Part shown: piece after piece, positions 37,083 through 51,124 of the stretch
Layout: each line of letters starts with the position of its first letter
Numbering within the stretch: the first letter of the stretch is position 1
Source: Rachycentron canadum
Lineage: Eukaryota > Chordata > Actinopteri > Carangiformes > Rachycentridae
Direction of reading: 5' to 3'
Assembly (NCBI GenBank): GCA_038496675.1
Contig: CM076650.1
Span: 15,709,846 to 15,773,845 of the forward strand
DNA: 64,000 nt
The notes under the pieces: generated by a model
The model's input: only the letters and a program-made list of their open reading frames with translations
Databases searched by the model: none
Told to the model about the DNA's origin: nothing
Program-made: the position numbers and the translations under genes

Positions 37083-38519
37083 ACACACACTACAAATGAG
37101 TACAACCACCTAGAAAAATAGAAAATTAAGATTTTCACATGGCCACGTTTGAGGTGAGATATGTGGACATACTGGTTTATCAAACTCATTTTTAGATGTT
37201 TTTAAAGGTCAGTCTTCTATTTTCAAAAACACTATAGATTTCTGTCATTTTATTTTTTATTTGCTAGAGCCTTTGAAAAAGATGGCATGGCTAGGATTTA
37301 AAAAAAACTGAATAAAGGATAAGGTACAAATGAAGGATTTGCAGATAGAAAAGTTTAAAGCTTGGTTTTTAAGGATGCAGGTTCTGATATTTGGTGCATG
37401 GAAGTTAATTCTGCTTATCAGGTTTTGCCTCAGATGATCTGAGGTTTGGGTGGTTATTAGCGTAGTAGCACATCAGAAATGTATTTGAGTTTGAGTTATG
37501 TGCTCTACTTCATGGGTCTTCAGGTGGACCTTGGGTGCAGCACTGTAAGTGATACTGAGTTAACTTTCTGAGATCAGAAACCTCGAGTGCTTGCAGCAGG
37601 TTGATCCTGTGATAATCGCAAGAAATTATTAAATTACTTATTGATTCTTTCCCCTCTGTAATTTCTAAGTATGGATCTGGGATTATCATCTAGATTTGTT
37701 ATCTGAGGACAGGACTCTAGCTATACTTTATTTCAACTCTGTTAGTTGCTTCAATGCTCTTGTAGTGAAAGGAAAATCACAGAGCAAAAGAGCAAAAGCC
37801 TGAGCTAAAACTGTATGATTACATCATTTGCTTCCTGTGAAGTTAATTCTTAATCCATCAAAATGCCTTTGTGTAACTTATCTGTCCTCAAGATGATGAC
37901 AGTTTGGAAATTCTTGAGAGAGCAGTTTATAGACCAGTTCAGTTACACATGACACTGCATGACTGTGTGAATTACCATCTGCCGTGCATTGCCTGTAACC
38001 GAGAACGAATCCTGGCAGCCTCCATTTTGTCAGAGTTTGTTCTCGAGGAGTGAGCCTGACTCGTGATCCTGCTAAATTTCCCCTGAGACTGGTGTCGTCT
38101 CTCAGACTGTGACTCTCCCTGCCTTGTTAGGTTAGGCAACAGTGTGGAACTATGATAAGCCCCAGGGAACGGTGTAACTCCTCCCACCGTCTGACAACCG
38201 TACATTTTTAATATTCACTCATATACTCCCCACGGGGCTGCTGTACCTGATGGGCAGTGGAGCAGAGCAAAGCACTGTGGGAATACTAACTGTGAACTTC
38301 CTCTGTCCTGACACAGTGGGAGAAATGTTAATGGCTGCAGTCACTGCACTGGAATTAAAACCAGGGTTTCTCAACTGCTGACACTTCTTGTCAGGTATTC
38401 CTGAGTCTACCAAATGTGACACTGATAAAGAAACACATCTTCACACCTCAGGGCTCCAAAATGACAAAGTATCAGAAAATGTATGTCAGGTGGCTACAGG
38501 TTATGCCTTTATGGGTCTA
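36771..38519. other. intergenic DNA upstream of the small GTPase
   Basis: No gene recognised. It holds a C homopolymer plus AC repeat (37051-37090) and a GC-richer block at about 37980-38200, in which a - strand frame reads MEAARIRSRLQAMHGRW before a stop. I could not link that frame to any family. Confidence 0.4.
37051..37090. repeat. C homopolymer followed by (AC)n
   Basis: 18 Cs (37051-37068) then 11 AC units. Length in the assembly is unreliable. Confidence 0.95.
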
Positions 38520-39142
38520 TTGCAAAGTAAAGTAGTAAAAGTAAAAGTAGTACTCAAGCATACTGGCTTTGACAAACTCTCAACTACTTGTTATCTACTC
38601 TACCATTTTATAAAACTTTTACTTCTACACTACATTTTTTTGTGTGTAATTTTTACCACATTTATTTGATATTTATACATCCTAATTAGTTTTCAGATAA
38701 TTAAAAAAAAACAAACAAACCCTGCTTTGAATAGTAATTTGCATCTCCTTTGGTAATAACTTAATAAAAATAATACTCTTTTTGCCTCACTGAACTCTTT
38801 CTACACAGTCATGGTAAAACAGTCAGATTAAGTAACAATGAAAACACATTTTTGAGTTAATGTTGATGTACAGTGTGACATGCACAGCATATGATCATCT
38901 TACAAAATATAATGTATAGACATAAAGTACATGCATTAAGCTAAGCATAACATGGTAAAGCACAGTAAGAAATACAGTATATGAGAGGGGTTATTCTACA
39001 TTCTACAAGGAATAATTGTAATTTATTATTATGTACTTTTACTGAGGTAAGCTTTAGAATTTATACTTTCATTTGCATATTAAACATTGTGGTATTTCTA
39101 CTTTTACTCAGGTAAAGGATGTGTGTACTTCTTCCACCACTG
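38520..39142 (-). mobile_element. degraded non-autonomous DNA transposon (teleost hAT-like)
   Basis: The right edge, read on the - strand, is CAGTGGTGGAAGAAGTACAC followed by ATCCTTTACCTGAGTAAAAG. This matches the terminus of a very common fish DNA-transposon family (CAGTGGTGGAAGAAGTACTCAGATCCTTTACTTGAGTAAAAGTA type). The other side carries only an internal AGTAAAAGTAGTACTCAAGC block near 38530, so the element is truncated or heavily diverged. No transposase frame is present. Superfamily assignment is from memory. Confidence 0.65.
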
Positions 39143-42100
39143 GTCTAAATACTGGGAAACATACAGCAGCCTTTTGTCTTTCTCTATTGTGATGATCAGT
39201 CACACAATTGGTCAGCTTCCATTTTGATTTAATTTAAATGGAAAAATTAGAAAATGCCATCATGCTCCTTTTCCACTAACACACACCTCCACAGCAATCA
39301 AAGTTCCCACATCTGGAGATGGTTGAGTATGATGGTATTCTGAGAAATGACCAACTGATCTGCTGTAACTGTACAAAAGGTAGTTAAAGGGAAAGTCAAT
39401 ACCATATTTAAAGGAAACTTGCTGGATAATAACACTTACAGTGAACCATTGAGCTATGGAGATTATGACATTTAAATAATACAATTATTGATGCTTGAAT
39501 CCCATTTAGCTGCTTCAGTTTATGGCGTACTCCATACCCTGACACCTATCCTTTAACAAAAATATAATCTAGGAAGAACTCGGCCCATACGGCCTAAAAA
39601 TCTGTACCATCAACAGCTCAAATGGAAAATCGAGCTCTGTCTATGGCCACTGGATGTTTTGTTGTGTATTTGCATTGCATGTCATTATGTCTCATATCCA
39701 CAGCACTTTACTTGCATTCCTATTTATGGTCATGCTGCCCTGTGGTGATGATAAGGACCAGATGGCATTCATTGCCTGTCAGACTAAAACAAATTTTCAG
39801 CTCTGATGTGTAAGAAGAAATACTGTTGTATCATTTTGCACATAAGAATTTGGCCATTTATTTCATTGGACACCCTCTACACCTAAAGATCTTTATTTAT
39901 AGGCTGTATTTATTTCTTATTTATTTCTGGTCAAAGCTTTCATTAGTTGTTGGATACCAAAATAACGTGTATTTTGTCCCCCCTTCATTCATCTGTTTAC
40001 TTCACTTCTCATTGGACCTGTGTCATAATACAATTGTATTAAATATGCTCTTCAGGTTGTTTGTCATTTTGTTTACACATGCAACCAATTCGTATTGTTT
40101 CCAACCTGCTTCCTAGTGCGTCCTCTTACACTTGATGTTCAGTTCCTGACCCGCAGAATCACACTGCGATTATTTGGTTATTGCTTAAAAAAACTTCTGG
40201 GTAACTGAGTTTTGACCAGATCTGTGGTCAGACAGACCAATTTCATGATTATTAGTTTTAGTGTATCTTTATTTGAAACAGATTTTCTGGTGGCCACGAG
40301 CTCCTTGTGTATTACTGAGGACAAAGGGCCCTGCTTCTGTTTGTTGATGGAAAGTGGCCTGTTTCTCGGCCCTCGGGCCTGATTGTCTATGTCTACATTC
40401 CTGTGGGAAACGTGCACTGCACTGTCATTCTGTCAAGATGATGCCACCAACATGATGGTGTGTAAATCTGACAGATGCCAAATATAAATGTTACCCTGCA
40501 TATGAATAACCTTCAATGCAACTGAAGTGTCCTCTCGCTATGTCTGCTCTTTGCAAAGTACCGGAGATGTTTTGTTGCAGGTATAAATTGAACATTGTAA
40601 TATAATAAAACCATAAAAGACACATTCTCCCTACCCTCTTTTTTTTCTCATGGTCAACAAATCAATAGACTATGCCAACAACATTTAGTCACAAAGGTGT
40701 GTGACTTCTCTCACTGCCTGTGTCACTCAGGCCCAAGACCATTTTCTTCTACTAAAGACCTACATTTTTAAAAGCAAGCTACAAATATATAGTTACATTT
40801 TAACAAAGTTTAGCCTTTGTTAACTGATGGGGATTGTAGTTTTTTGTGTTACACAAACAGGACAAGACTGTTTTCTGCCACAGTTGAAATGAGTATTTAC
40901 AACAGTGGGATTGATGCAAGCTCATCATCACTGATGTGTTTTAATGTTTATCGGACAAAAGCTCCTTAGCACAGAGGAATCAGCTCAATGAGAGTTTGGA
41001 TACATGGGGAACAATCTTGGGGGAACATTTTAGCCTCTAAAGTGTCTGCACTAGAAGGAGTTTAATCCTACACTCACTCTATAACTTGATCTTTATACTC
41101 TCACTGTTAATATAGTCCAGTCACTGCTTCATCATCTATCAGCATGTGTACAGTAACTAATAGTTTCCTGCTCACACTTCTGAATGCATTGTGCAATATT
41201 ACAGTACAATTTACCTTTGTAATTACCCCAGGCTTGACCTTAAGGACCTGGGAGTGTGGTGCCACTGTATTGTTGAGCAAATGTGACTGACAAAGTGAAC
41301 GGTTTTGTTGGAAACCTTCCCAACGCACTTTACATTTTGTTATTCATCCACAATCTCCCCAACCTCTGCCCCCGTTTGTTATTTTCCAACTCTGCTGCAT
41401 GTCATGACAGCCTTCTGTCGCCACTGTAAAATCCTCCGTCTCCAGCTGTAATCCTGGATTGGTATGGTGCTTGGGTAAATTCCAGTTGGCCTTCCTGTCT
41501 GCCAGTGTTGGTTCAGAGTCTCACCTTGTTGAAGCAAATTGAGTCATACAGGTGTAGTAGGTCAGAAAACAGTAAATAGTAGATGTTAATGGGAGAAAGT
41601 ATACCATCTATATAACAGGTTTGAGGTCTGAGTCTGTGGTACTCCCTTCAGACCTTGGATTTACTGGTTTACTTGCTTTGTGTCACACAGTCCCTGGATG
41701 CCTACGGGATCATGACTGTCATCAGGTTCCACAGACACTTCAGAAAAATACATAAAAGGTTTGTCCTAAGGTTTCTTACTGAAAAACTAAACAAAAACAG
41801 CTGTATTTCTTATCACTTTAACCAAAGCACACACATTTAGGCTCATTTACAGGATCTCCATTTGATAGTTTGTAGTATTTTCCCCTTCTATTCATATTAT
41901 TAGCCTCCCCTAAAACTTTTTGTAGCTTCCCTGGTGAGGCCTGCCTGCCAAGTGGAAGTGGAGTCTTAAGCTTGTGTTAAAATACTACACATTTTCAATA
42001 AATGTTTGGACGGGATGTCTGCCAGGACACCGTACATCAACAGTTAAATCACCTGTCTGGCTTGGTTATCACTGGTTATCACTGCATATCTATCTGTGTC

Positions 42101-45100
42101 GCCGCACAGATAGATATGCAGTGATAACCAAACACTGGGCGGAGTGATCCTGTCAAACTTCAGATTGTGAACCATTGTTATGTGCTCTATTTTTTTCATT
42201 CTTACTGTTATACTGTGACTTGGCTCATGATGGTGTAGAAAGAAAAATTATGATATTAGGAGATTTGTATGACCCCGTTTCCTTTCAAATACAGTATGTG
42301 CCCAATGAAGCTGTTTTGAAAGTGATGACAACTTATCGTTGACAAATCGCAGGAAAAGCCAGCGGTCAGTTGATCTATGATCTATTGTAGGTAAAGCTAT
42401 ATACCTCTAGTGTTGTGTTGAAAACTCATGACTGAGCCTCTTTATTGTGATGGATGACATATTTCTATATGTCTATGTTCTATAGTTAGAGCTTCTTAAT
42501 TCAGGTCTGAAAAAAAAATCCTTAACAAACACAACTTCCTCCTGTCTGACTGACGTTTGTTCAACAGTGACCACGACAATGTTTTATCTGTCTGTACATT
42601 TGAGTCAGGATTTAATTAATCCTGACTTGATAAAGAAAACAACATAATAATAATAATAATATTTTTCACAGTTTTTTGTTTTTTTCATCACTGTCAGCTA
42701 AAGTCATAATTAGGTTTATGGATATGCTTCCCTCAGCAGTTCATTAATAGCGCACTAACTGAATTATTCCTAGAGGCTAAACCACAAAAACCAAATTTTA
42801 CCTTAAATCCAATGTGACACGCTTCTCTTTGCCATCCCTGTTTTCTCCTCTCACGCGACTGAATCAAATTAAGATATGCAAGACATCCACAAAAAGAGCA
42901 TGTCCTGCAGGTCACGCTGATGTTATCTTTTAGTCTATTTATAGAGCTCCATTTTTCCTGTTTTTTAACTGCATTGTGATTCAAGGCAGCGAAGCACAAT
43001 ATCACCTCTGGAGTGATACTCAATGTGCTCTGACTGTAGCTCTCCTCTTTTCAAGACATTCTTATTTAAATAGATAAGGGTTTTTTCCCTGAGGCTAGGC
43101 ACACATCTTCAGCCTCAGCTGCTCTGTTATATGTTTTAGACATTCAAACATTGGGCTGAAATTGTTTTCTATCCAGTGTACATTTGTCATTTGTCATTTT
43201 GTGGCACTTGATCTCAACAATACTTTCTTTGTTGTGAGATGAAAAAATTTATATATTCAACATATTGTTTGTTTTTAATATTTAATTCACTGATATGTTA
43301 ACAAAAGTTTATTTAGAAATATAACAGTTCAACATTATTAGTGCATTTTGAACATCACACATTAGGTTATTTCAGGAAACACTGTTCCTGCATCTACTTC
43401 AAAAACTTTCTCAATCCATGCACAAATGCTCATGGCGCTGTAATGATTAGCACCTCAGCAGAAAGGTTAAGAGGGCTGACAACCATTCACCAAGGAGTTT
43501 TATTAGGCAAACATCCTTACGCCCTGCAAATATGCTCAGCTGCCTCACTACATTACATGTATCCCTCGGGTGTAATAACCAGCACAAAAGCCATTGCACG
43601 GTTATAGCATCCTTTCAATCAACAGGGAAATTCAAAAATTAATGTACCTGAATTATGCATACTGGTGCTGGATGTGAGCTGCATGGGGTGGATGTAAGGT
43701 ATGTAAGCTTCGGTGCTCGGAAAAATGACTCATGGGCATTATGTTAATATCTGGTTTTCAGAAGCTACAACCACAGAATACCGATTCCCACTGAAACGTG
43801 CCGGGTGGCAAAGCAATGTAGATCGGGGTGAAGGACAAGGCCTAGACGAAGAAGTGGAAATGCTGTTAGAGTTGCTGGAGGAAGTGCTTAAAATATTTCT
43901 ACCATCTCTAGTGATGGTGATTCGAAAATTGTTGAGTCAATATTGAACTTTTCGGGTGACATTATCTAGGGGGCTATGAGTGTTAATATGTTAATTGAAT
44001 TATAATACAACTCATTATTCAAGTGAGTTAGAGCTAATTAAGGAGTCACTGATGAGAAACACTTATTTAGTAAGTAAATCATTTTAATACTTGTCAAGAC
44101 AAATGGGGTTAAATAGATCACAGCAATGCATGAGCATATGTCCATAACGATGCAATTTATAGACGCTGTAGATCACTTAAGTTGAAATACTTTTTTAGTC
44201 ATATTCACCAAATTAAATAAAAAAAAAATAGTGATGGAAATTAATGAAGAGCTGACTGTCATTCAGAGCATGTAATGTTTGGAGAATAACCTTCAGAAAA
44301 GTCACGTTCGTGCGATTGCTGTCAGGTCCTGTCACCACGGAGAGCTTCTTGTCAAACAAAGCTTTTTTTGAATTTCAGTAAAACAACACATTTGTTATCA
44401 AGTCGAACCACACTGACACATGTTAATTCAAAACAAAGGAGCGCAATTAAATATTTAAGTACATGCTATCGCTCATGTTCATTCTGAACAGTGTGGATAC
44501 ACTGAATGGACAGTCAACAGGAAATCAACGAAAACCACTCGAGCAGGCAGCTCAACCCCATGAATCACCATCAAAAGTGTGGATTAATATGTCCTGTTGT
44601 CAGTCTGTTGGTATATCAGTGAGTCAGTGCCAAGATTGTTCTGAAAGTCAGAAGCAGAAACCCTGCACCCTGTACTCGCTGTGCGAATGTGTGCGTGTGT
44701 TAAAACTGTCCTGAAAATTATGATTGATGACACAAGCCATTAGATAAATGACAATGGCCATTATAAATATGTAACTAAAATCTTTTTCATTTACTTGTGA
44801 TGTATATGGGTGCCATGATACTGCACTGTATATGCTGTACTATAAATTATGGCTGACAAAACATAAAAAAGATACAGTATCACTGCTGATAATAGTTTGC
44901 AGATACATATGAATGAATTATTAAAGAGGAAATACATCGATTTTACACATCAGGGTCTGTTTACAGGTGTTGCAGGGTCTGTGTAGCTCAGGAGGGAGCC
45001 ATGTGAAATATAGTAAATTGCTTCAAGCAAGTTGCCCACTTATTGGAAGCTTGGTAGTTTGTTTTTCTGTTCCTCAGTGTTTGTGTATGTTAGAGCAGCA

Positions 45101-48100
45101 CTATATGTGTAGGAAAAAGTGTCATGTGAATGGGTCACTGTGGCTTCCTATGTAAATCACTAGCAGTCAAAGCGCTGTACAAGTGTAGTCTATTATCTAA
45201 TATACAGAGTTGTACACAGTTTTATAAATTCAGCTCTCATGAAGCTCTGAATCTGAATCTCTGACCTAAATAATTGTATGTGATTATCTCAGAAAACAGT
45301 GAAGAGTCATTGGACAGTGGCAGGTTCAGCATTTCATCGCTCTCTGTGTGAGACTCCACAATCATGTGTGCACATGTGAGTCAGCAGCAGTCAGATGGCT
45401 TGTCAGTCTGTGTCGGGCTCAACAGTGTGACAGTTGGGTGATCATTCATGCCATGTCCTGTTGAGTTCATCACAGCAGTGATTCCAAAGATCTACGGCTC
45501 CACGTGCTGGAGATGAAAATGCTCAGGAAAAACACATTTTGAAAAACTTAGTTTCAATCAGTCTTGCTTACATAGATGAACTGCCTACATGTGTAGACTA
45601 TATACATTACAGTCCTGTATGTTTGTGTATCCCCCTCCATAGGTGTAAATATAGTTACAGCTCCTTTGAGGCTGATGATGATTAACAGTAAATCTGTCTC
45701 TTAATCTGAAAGTCTGTCATGCTCATGGTTTGATAGACGACAGGCACCATGTGCCAAATCCCCCCATCAGGCCCATATGAAACAGAGAGAACAGCTAAAT
45801 CACATCAAGCACAGATTTAGACTGAACTTTTAACTGTAAGTGATACTGATTTAAAGGCTTCTCTTTTCTAGCCTGTGCAAAATTAAAGTTTAGATATGGG
45901 TGCACATGTTGATCTTCGAAAAAGGAGAAGAAACCCAGAAAATGACAGCGATATACTATGCCTCCCCTTGGCCATCATGACTCTGACTTTGGATGGAGCA
46001 GCTTATTGGATTAATAAAGGGCATGCTGATTACTAATATGCTCCAATGTGAGTAAGAGAGAGGAAATTTAGCCTGTGTGGGTTCTGCCTGTCTGTGGAAG
46101 AGTGTGTTCCTGTTTGGCTGTTTGATCTGTTAATGGCATAAAACTGTGATGACCCTGCTCAGAAAAAAAAAAACAAAAATAAGTAGAGAAAATGATACTA
46201 TATTTCATCAAGTGCAAAGAGCTGTTCATTGTTACAAGAGTCCTCTTGTAGGTGTGAGTGTGCTTGGAGTGACGCTGTTAGTCAGTGTGTAGGAATAAGT
46301 TGTGTAGCTTGCGTCAGATTGTTGTCCTACATATTATTCCTCCCACTCTTTGGTTCCCATTTCATTATCCTGTTTTCAAATTGCACTCTGAAAAATAAAA
46401 CTGCACGAATCCTTAAAATAATCATATTAATATGACTATTTTTATTCTTTCTTTAAATCAGTTGAAGAAATACTAAGTGGTAGTTTTTATTCCTGCTCCC
46501 TGTCAAATGTCATGAATATTTAATATATGCATTGAAAGTGAGGCGTGTCAGATCCGATGGATCATTTGCCAGTGGCATAGAGCTAATGAGCCGCAAAGGG
46601 TAGCATAATGCTGGATTATGTTTTATATAAGAAAATGTGCTCCCAGTTTTCTCTCAGTTTTGATTTGTCAAGCTGTACAAATGAATTTCCCTTCTCAAAC
46701 TGTGCTGCTTAACCATTAACACTAAGTCTAATGCTAATTTACACCACTGGTTCTCTGCAAATGATGCCAAGTATTCCCAGTCACCTATTTCTGTACACTT
46801 TCACTTTCCTTTGCTCAGCCCATGTTGACATGCAACCAGTATGAGGATACTAAAAGAATTGCAGCCTGACTATAACAATAAACAGAACCAGTTCGCCATA
46901 TAGTAGGCTATATGGCTGGATCACACAGTATAGTATATTCTATACTATTTGTGTCTCTCCAACTCTCTGTGTTCAGTATTTTAACACAGCCAAATTGCCC
47001 AAACTTAAAGTTAAAAGTACCATCGTTCAATACGACGAGAGAGAGGCTTGTGTGTGAGTCTGCTACTCTGTCTGACTGATGCTGATTTATCTACTTTTTA
47101 ATCAATGCTGTCAGAATGCACTTTGACTCCTTCTCGCGTTTTGTCCTAAAAGTTTGTCCAAAAAGTCGTCCATACTACTACTACTATACTATACTAACAA
47201 ACTACAGCTGCATTTGCAAATTGTGTCTACAAACAACAAGCATTAATATCATGAATATTTTGAAGGGTTAAGAAAATTAATAATATGTAATATAAAATGA
47301 ATAAGTAATATCTAAGGTAAGGTAAATATTCACTGGAAGTAGAAGTTGCACCAAATTTCATGCTTCTGTCCAGGAAATTATCAGGACATAATAGATCCTT
47401 AAAATAATGTGTTATTGTTTGTATTGCCTTGAGATGGGCAATAAAGTTTTACTGATTGTGATGTAGCCCAATTTTTCTAAGTATATGAGTTGCAAAGGTT
47501 TTTCTTCTCATCTTGCAACTAGCAAAATAAAATAAGAAAAGAAAAATTTCTGTGCGTATATATTTAGAAGCAACAATCAGCATTTTATATGCACGTGACT
47601 CGTAAGACCAGGTGCAGCTACGGCCACAGTTGGTCAGGTTTGGTGTAAATCACAAACTCGACAAAGAGTTTGCGTAAGAGTCAATAACTTCCTTTTTATG
47701 CCCAGCTGGTGGACTCCACTCCACGTGTTTTCTTTTAGCTCTGCTCCCGTTGTCATACAGTCGTTTCTGTAATCCTGTGCATTTTTTTGATTTAATTTGA
47801 ACACCAGCTACTGAGCACCAGAACACACCATGTTATTTCATTAGGACTTTGTCACATTGTGTCCAAGGCACACTGGAAATACTAATGTCTTATCTAATGT
47901 CAACATGCTCTTTAGTTTGAACTGTGAATACTTTTTCTGTTAAAGCTCTTCACTGTCTTTTCAGACCAAATCAGTGATCCACACTTTTGCATTTGATAGC
48001 AAACACTGCCTGTTCCATGAAGTAGTTTTGAAGTATTTCATACATGCAGCTCTGAAGCTCTGACCTAGAAACTAAAAAATGCATACGTCATGTAGAACCC

Positions 48101-50536
48101 ATTTTCTAGATAAATTACAGTTTCAATTATCACGGCCTATTATGGAGGCGTGGGGTGAATCACTGGAGTTCACTGACTCGGTGCTATTCTGTTATTATGA
48201 TAATTGTGTGTAATCACTGGTAAATTATCCCTGAATGTGGTTTAATCAACTCACTGATATGAGCATATCTAGGGCACAACATTCCTATGTTATTCCAGTC
48301 AATATTTTGTAATGCAAGTAAAGTTTGGGGCATTTTCCTTGACAAAAGTACATAAGTTTTTTTTTTGTTTTTTTTTTCTTTCCCTTTCCTTGATTGTAAC
48401 CATCACAGATGTGGATCCTAGATGCCTCAAAACAAAAGGTGTCTAATTGCATAGCTGTTGCGAGAAGTTGTTTATGTTGATTTAACGGTTTCAAAAAGAT
48501 AGATATAACAAGATGTCATTTTCCTGCTTGGATGCTAAAAATCGACAAAACACTGACAAAAGCTTTTATCTTCTTCCACCTACTGAGCCTTTTTATGTTT
48601 ATGTCATATAAATGAAAGCACTGCTGCCTTTGACACTTTCCGTACATTCTGAAATACAGCCTGAACACTGAAGGATGCCAAAGACACTTTCAAAACTTCG
48701 GATTAGTCTCACCGGATTAGTTCTTGCACTAGAGTCACAGTAGACTCAATGCTTGTTGGCCTGTGGATATTACTCCTGATTCCTGACTTTGGAGAGACTG
48801 AGAGTGGTTAAGTCGAGTTAATATGTGATCTGAAAGGTGAACAAGACCAGTTCGGAGTGGAGGGTTAGGAGACTTCCTGTTGAGCTGTTAGCATTTCGGG
48901 CCAGACTGATTACTGGCAACTTTCCATTGTGTGCGTTCAGAGTTGTCAGAGATGTTTGTGGTCTTATCCAGGGAAAGTGTGCATGTGTTAACATTGGCTC
49001 GGACACAGCAGCAAAAAGAGATGGAGAAAGGTGGACCAGAGAAGGCTGGAAATGAAAATAAAAAAATACCAGAGGAAGAAGAAGCAAATATCATTCCAGA
49101 GCAATGGATATTTTCCTACATACAGTGATTACTGGAATGTGGAATACAGAGAATTAGGAGGCATTAGGGCATAGATTTAACCACAGTGGTTCAACCTATG
49201 GCCTTTTGCAGCATCTTATCCCCTCTTGCCATGATTTCTGACCTTCCCCTCTCTCTCTCTGTCCCTGAAACAATCATAACAGCAAAAACATTTGAGGTCT
49301 GCACATACTGAGTTAAAAAAACAAAACACCAAAACCCTGAAATTCCCAGCACTAGTATCCAGCAGTTTACCAAACCACATAAACTCCAACCTTCCCATTT
49401 ATCCATCTCTCCATTTACCTATCTGAATCCTCCATCAGACTTTCAGTGACCCATTTTTCTGGACTGACGTGGGAGAAGAGAACATCAACATCTTTTCTCT
49501 CTGTGTCTTTCATCTGATTCTCTCCATCATTGTCAGTCATCTGACAAGTGGTCTGTTTATTTAGGCGGACACAAAATGACTCATACCAAGTGTGATAATT
49601 TGTCCTATTTATACCTACTTATTTTTCCAGTGTGTCAACTTGTTATTTATACTCTTTTCAAACGATGACCCAAACAGTGGCTCCAAAGCAGTTTTTGCAA
49701 TAGGTGAGAAATGGAGCAACTTGTTATTTGACCCAGGCACGTGCAATAAGACTTTTGGTCATATATTCCTTAGCTTCAATATGGAGTGTATTTCCTGGAT
49801 TAACTGAATAAATCATAAACCTTCCACTAAATTTTTTCTATATTTTCAAAAACTCCAACCACATGGTGAATGATGATGTCCTTTCTATTACATTGGCCGC
49901 TTTTTTTATTATTCCACAGCTTTTGATTTTGTGCCATAGTAATGTAATAATGTACTTACTTGCCCAGATGAGTCATAGTTGAGCTATGACTATATATTTC
50001 TGTTGAAACTACAGAATCTGAGATATTTTAACAAGCCCTTCTCTTGTTCTGTATGTATGAGGCGTCTATTCAGCTCATACAGTTCAATGGAAGTCAGAAT
50101 ACTGTGGATGACAACTTCCTCCAAAAGTGCATTGCCTTGTGGCTCGCGGGCTTGAATTTGATGCTCATTGCATGATTCAGATGGTTTACTTTTCCTCTGC
50201 CTGTCTCACAGTCTTTCTTTTAACCCCTTAGCCCTCGCTGTGTGTGTGACCAAGACTCAGCAGGGCCCTCACATACACACAGCTGCCTCTGCATGCTTGT
50301 CACAGATATTTAACCGAGCTCATTATTTGTCAAAAACAATATTAATTAATGGGTAATGATAATAAGTGAGCACGGTTAGATCTATGAATAGCTCACTTTA
50401 ACCAGCATGAATATGAGGCTGTCCCACCATCTCTTATCATGCTTTCTCTCATTACACTATGTGACAGATATATGCAGATATAAGCTCCACACTGTGTGTT
50501 TGAGTGAATGCGTGCGTGCGTGTGTGGAGGAAAATA
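39143..50536. other. gene-free stretch, no coding sequence recognised
   Basis: Only short open frames without family resemblance. Distinct contents are an AAT microsatellite (about 42646-42660), a long perfect hairpin (42073-42130), a 9-bp-arm hairpin GCCATATAG/CTATATGGC around 46906-46927, and blocks of even composition with TAAT and ATTA motifs (43380-43620 and 46490-46640) that look like conserved non-coding DNA. No transposon could be called with confidence. Confidence 0.5.
42073..42130. repeat. perfect inverted repeat, 26-bp arms, 6-nt loop
   Basis: The left arm (42073-42098) begins TGGTTATCACTGCATATC and ends CTGTG; the loop is TCGCCG; the right arm (42105-42130) is its exact reverse complement. 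The 10-mer TGGTTATCAC is also present once more directly upstream (42063-42072), giving a direct repeat next to the hairpin. Confidence 0.95.
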
Positions 50537-50790
50537 GTTCACCAGGCCAGAGCAATAAAGCACTGATCTACTGAGCTTTAACAGCTGTGAGGAGCAGTAA
50601 CATGAGAGAAATAATCACTAACCAGGGACACAGTGTATTCCTCTTGATAGCCATAATTATAGTCAGCCTTACTATAAACGGTTTCCACAAATTGGAATTC
50701 CCCGGTTCACCATTTATCTTATATATATATTGAATCAAAATGCCTCTGTTCAAAAACATCAACCACAATGTACTGGACTGTTGAGTGTTT
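50537..50790 (+). repeat. local duplicate, copy A
   Basis: Starts GTTCACCAGGCCAGAGCA and ends ACAATGTACTGGACTGTTGA. It shares colinear blocks with copy B: CACTGATCTACTGAGCT, AATCACTAACCAGGGACAC, TTTCCACAAATTGGAATTC, AAAATGCCTC and CACAATGTACTGGACTG. Diverged by substitutions and indels. Confidence 0.9.
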
Positions 50791-51085
50791 ATTTAGCCTG
50801 TCTGTGATGGTACCACAGGCTCAAATGTGGATCAATAAGATTTTGAGCTTTTAAAGTGATTTACATAAATAATTACAAAGTTAAAGGTTGTAAATCTACC
50901 TTTGTAAACCTGTAAAATAAAACTTTCAAGTTTGAGCAGAGCTTCTTGTGTAGAAGAAAGGGGCAATTAAAATAGAATAAACATAAACTAGTTTTACTTA
51001 AGCTCTCATAATGTTAATCCACAGTTATTTACACTTGATATTTGATCGAATTATTTCACTTAGCAGGTAGCGGCAACTTCTCTCT

Positions 51086-51124
51086 CTCCTTTCGACCCTC
51101 AAATTTATTGAGGGTCGAAAGGAG
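51086..51124. repeat. perfect inverted repeat, 17-bp arms, 5-nt loop
   Basis: CTCCTTTCGACCCTCAA (51086-51102), loop ATTTA, then the exact reverse complement (51108-51124). It lies between duplicate copies A and B. Confidence 0.95.

Noticed and set aside
37972..38205. - strand frame ending MEAARIRSRLQAMHGRW
   Set aside because: Looks coding-like over 17 residues, but no splice sites, neighbours or recognised homology support a gene.
49977..50000. AGTCATAG/CTATGACT hairpin considered as a regulatory palindrome
   Set aside because: Eight-bp arms are expected by chance in 64 kb.
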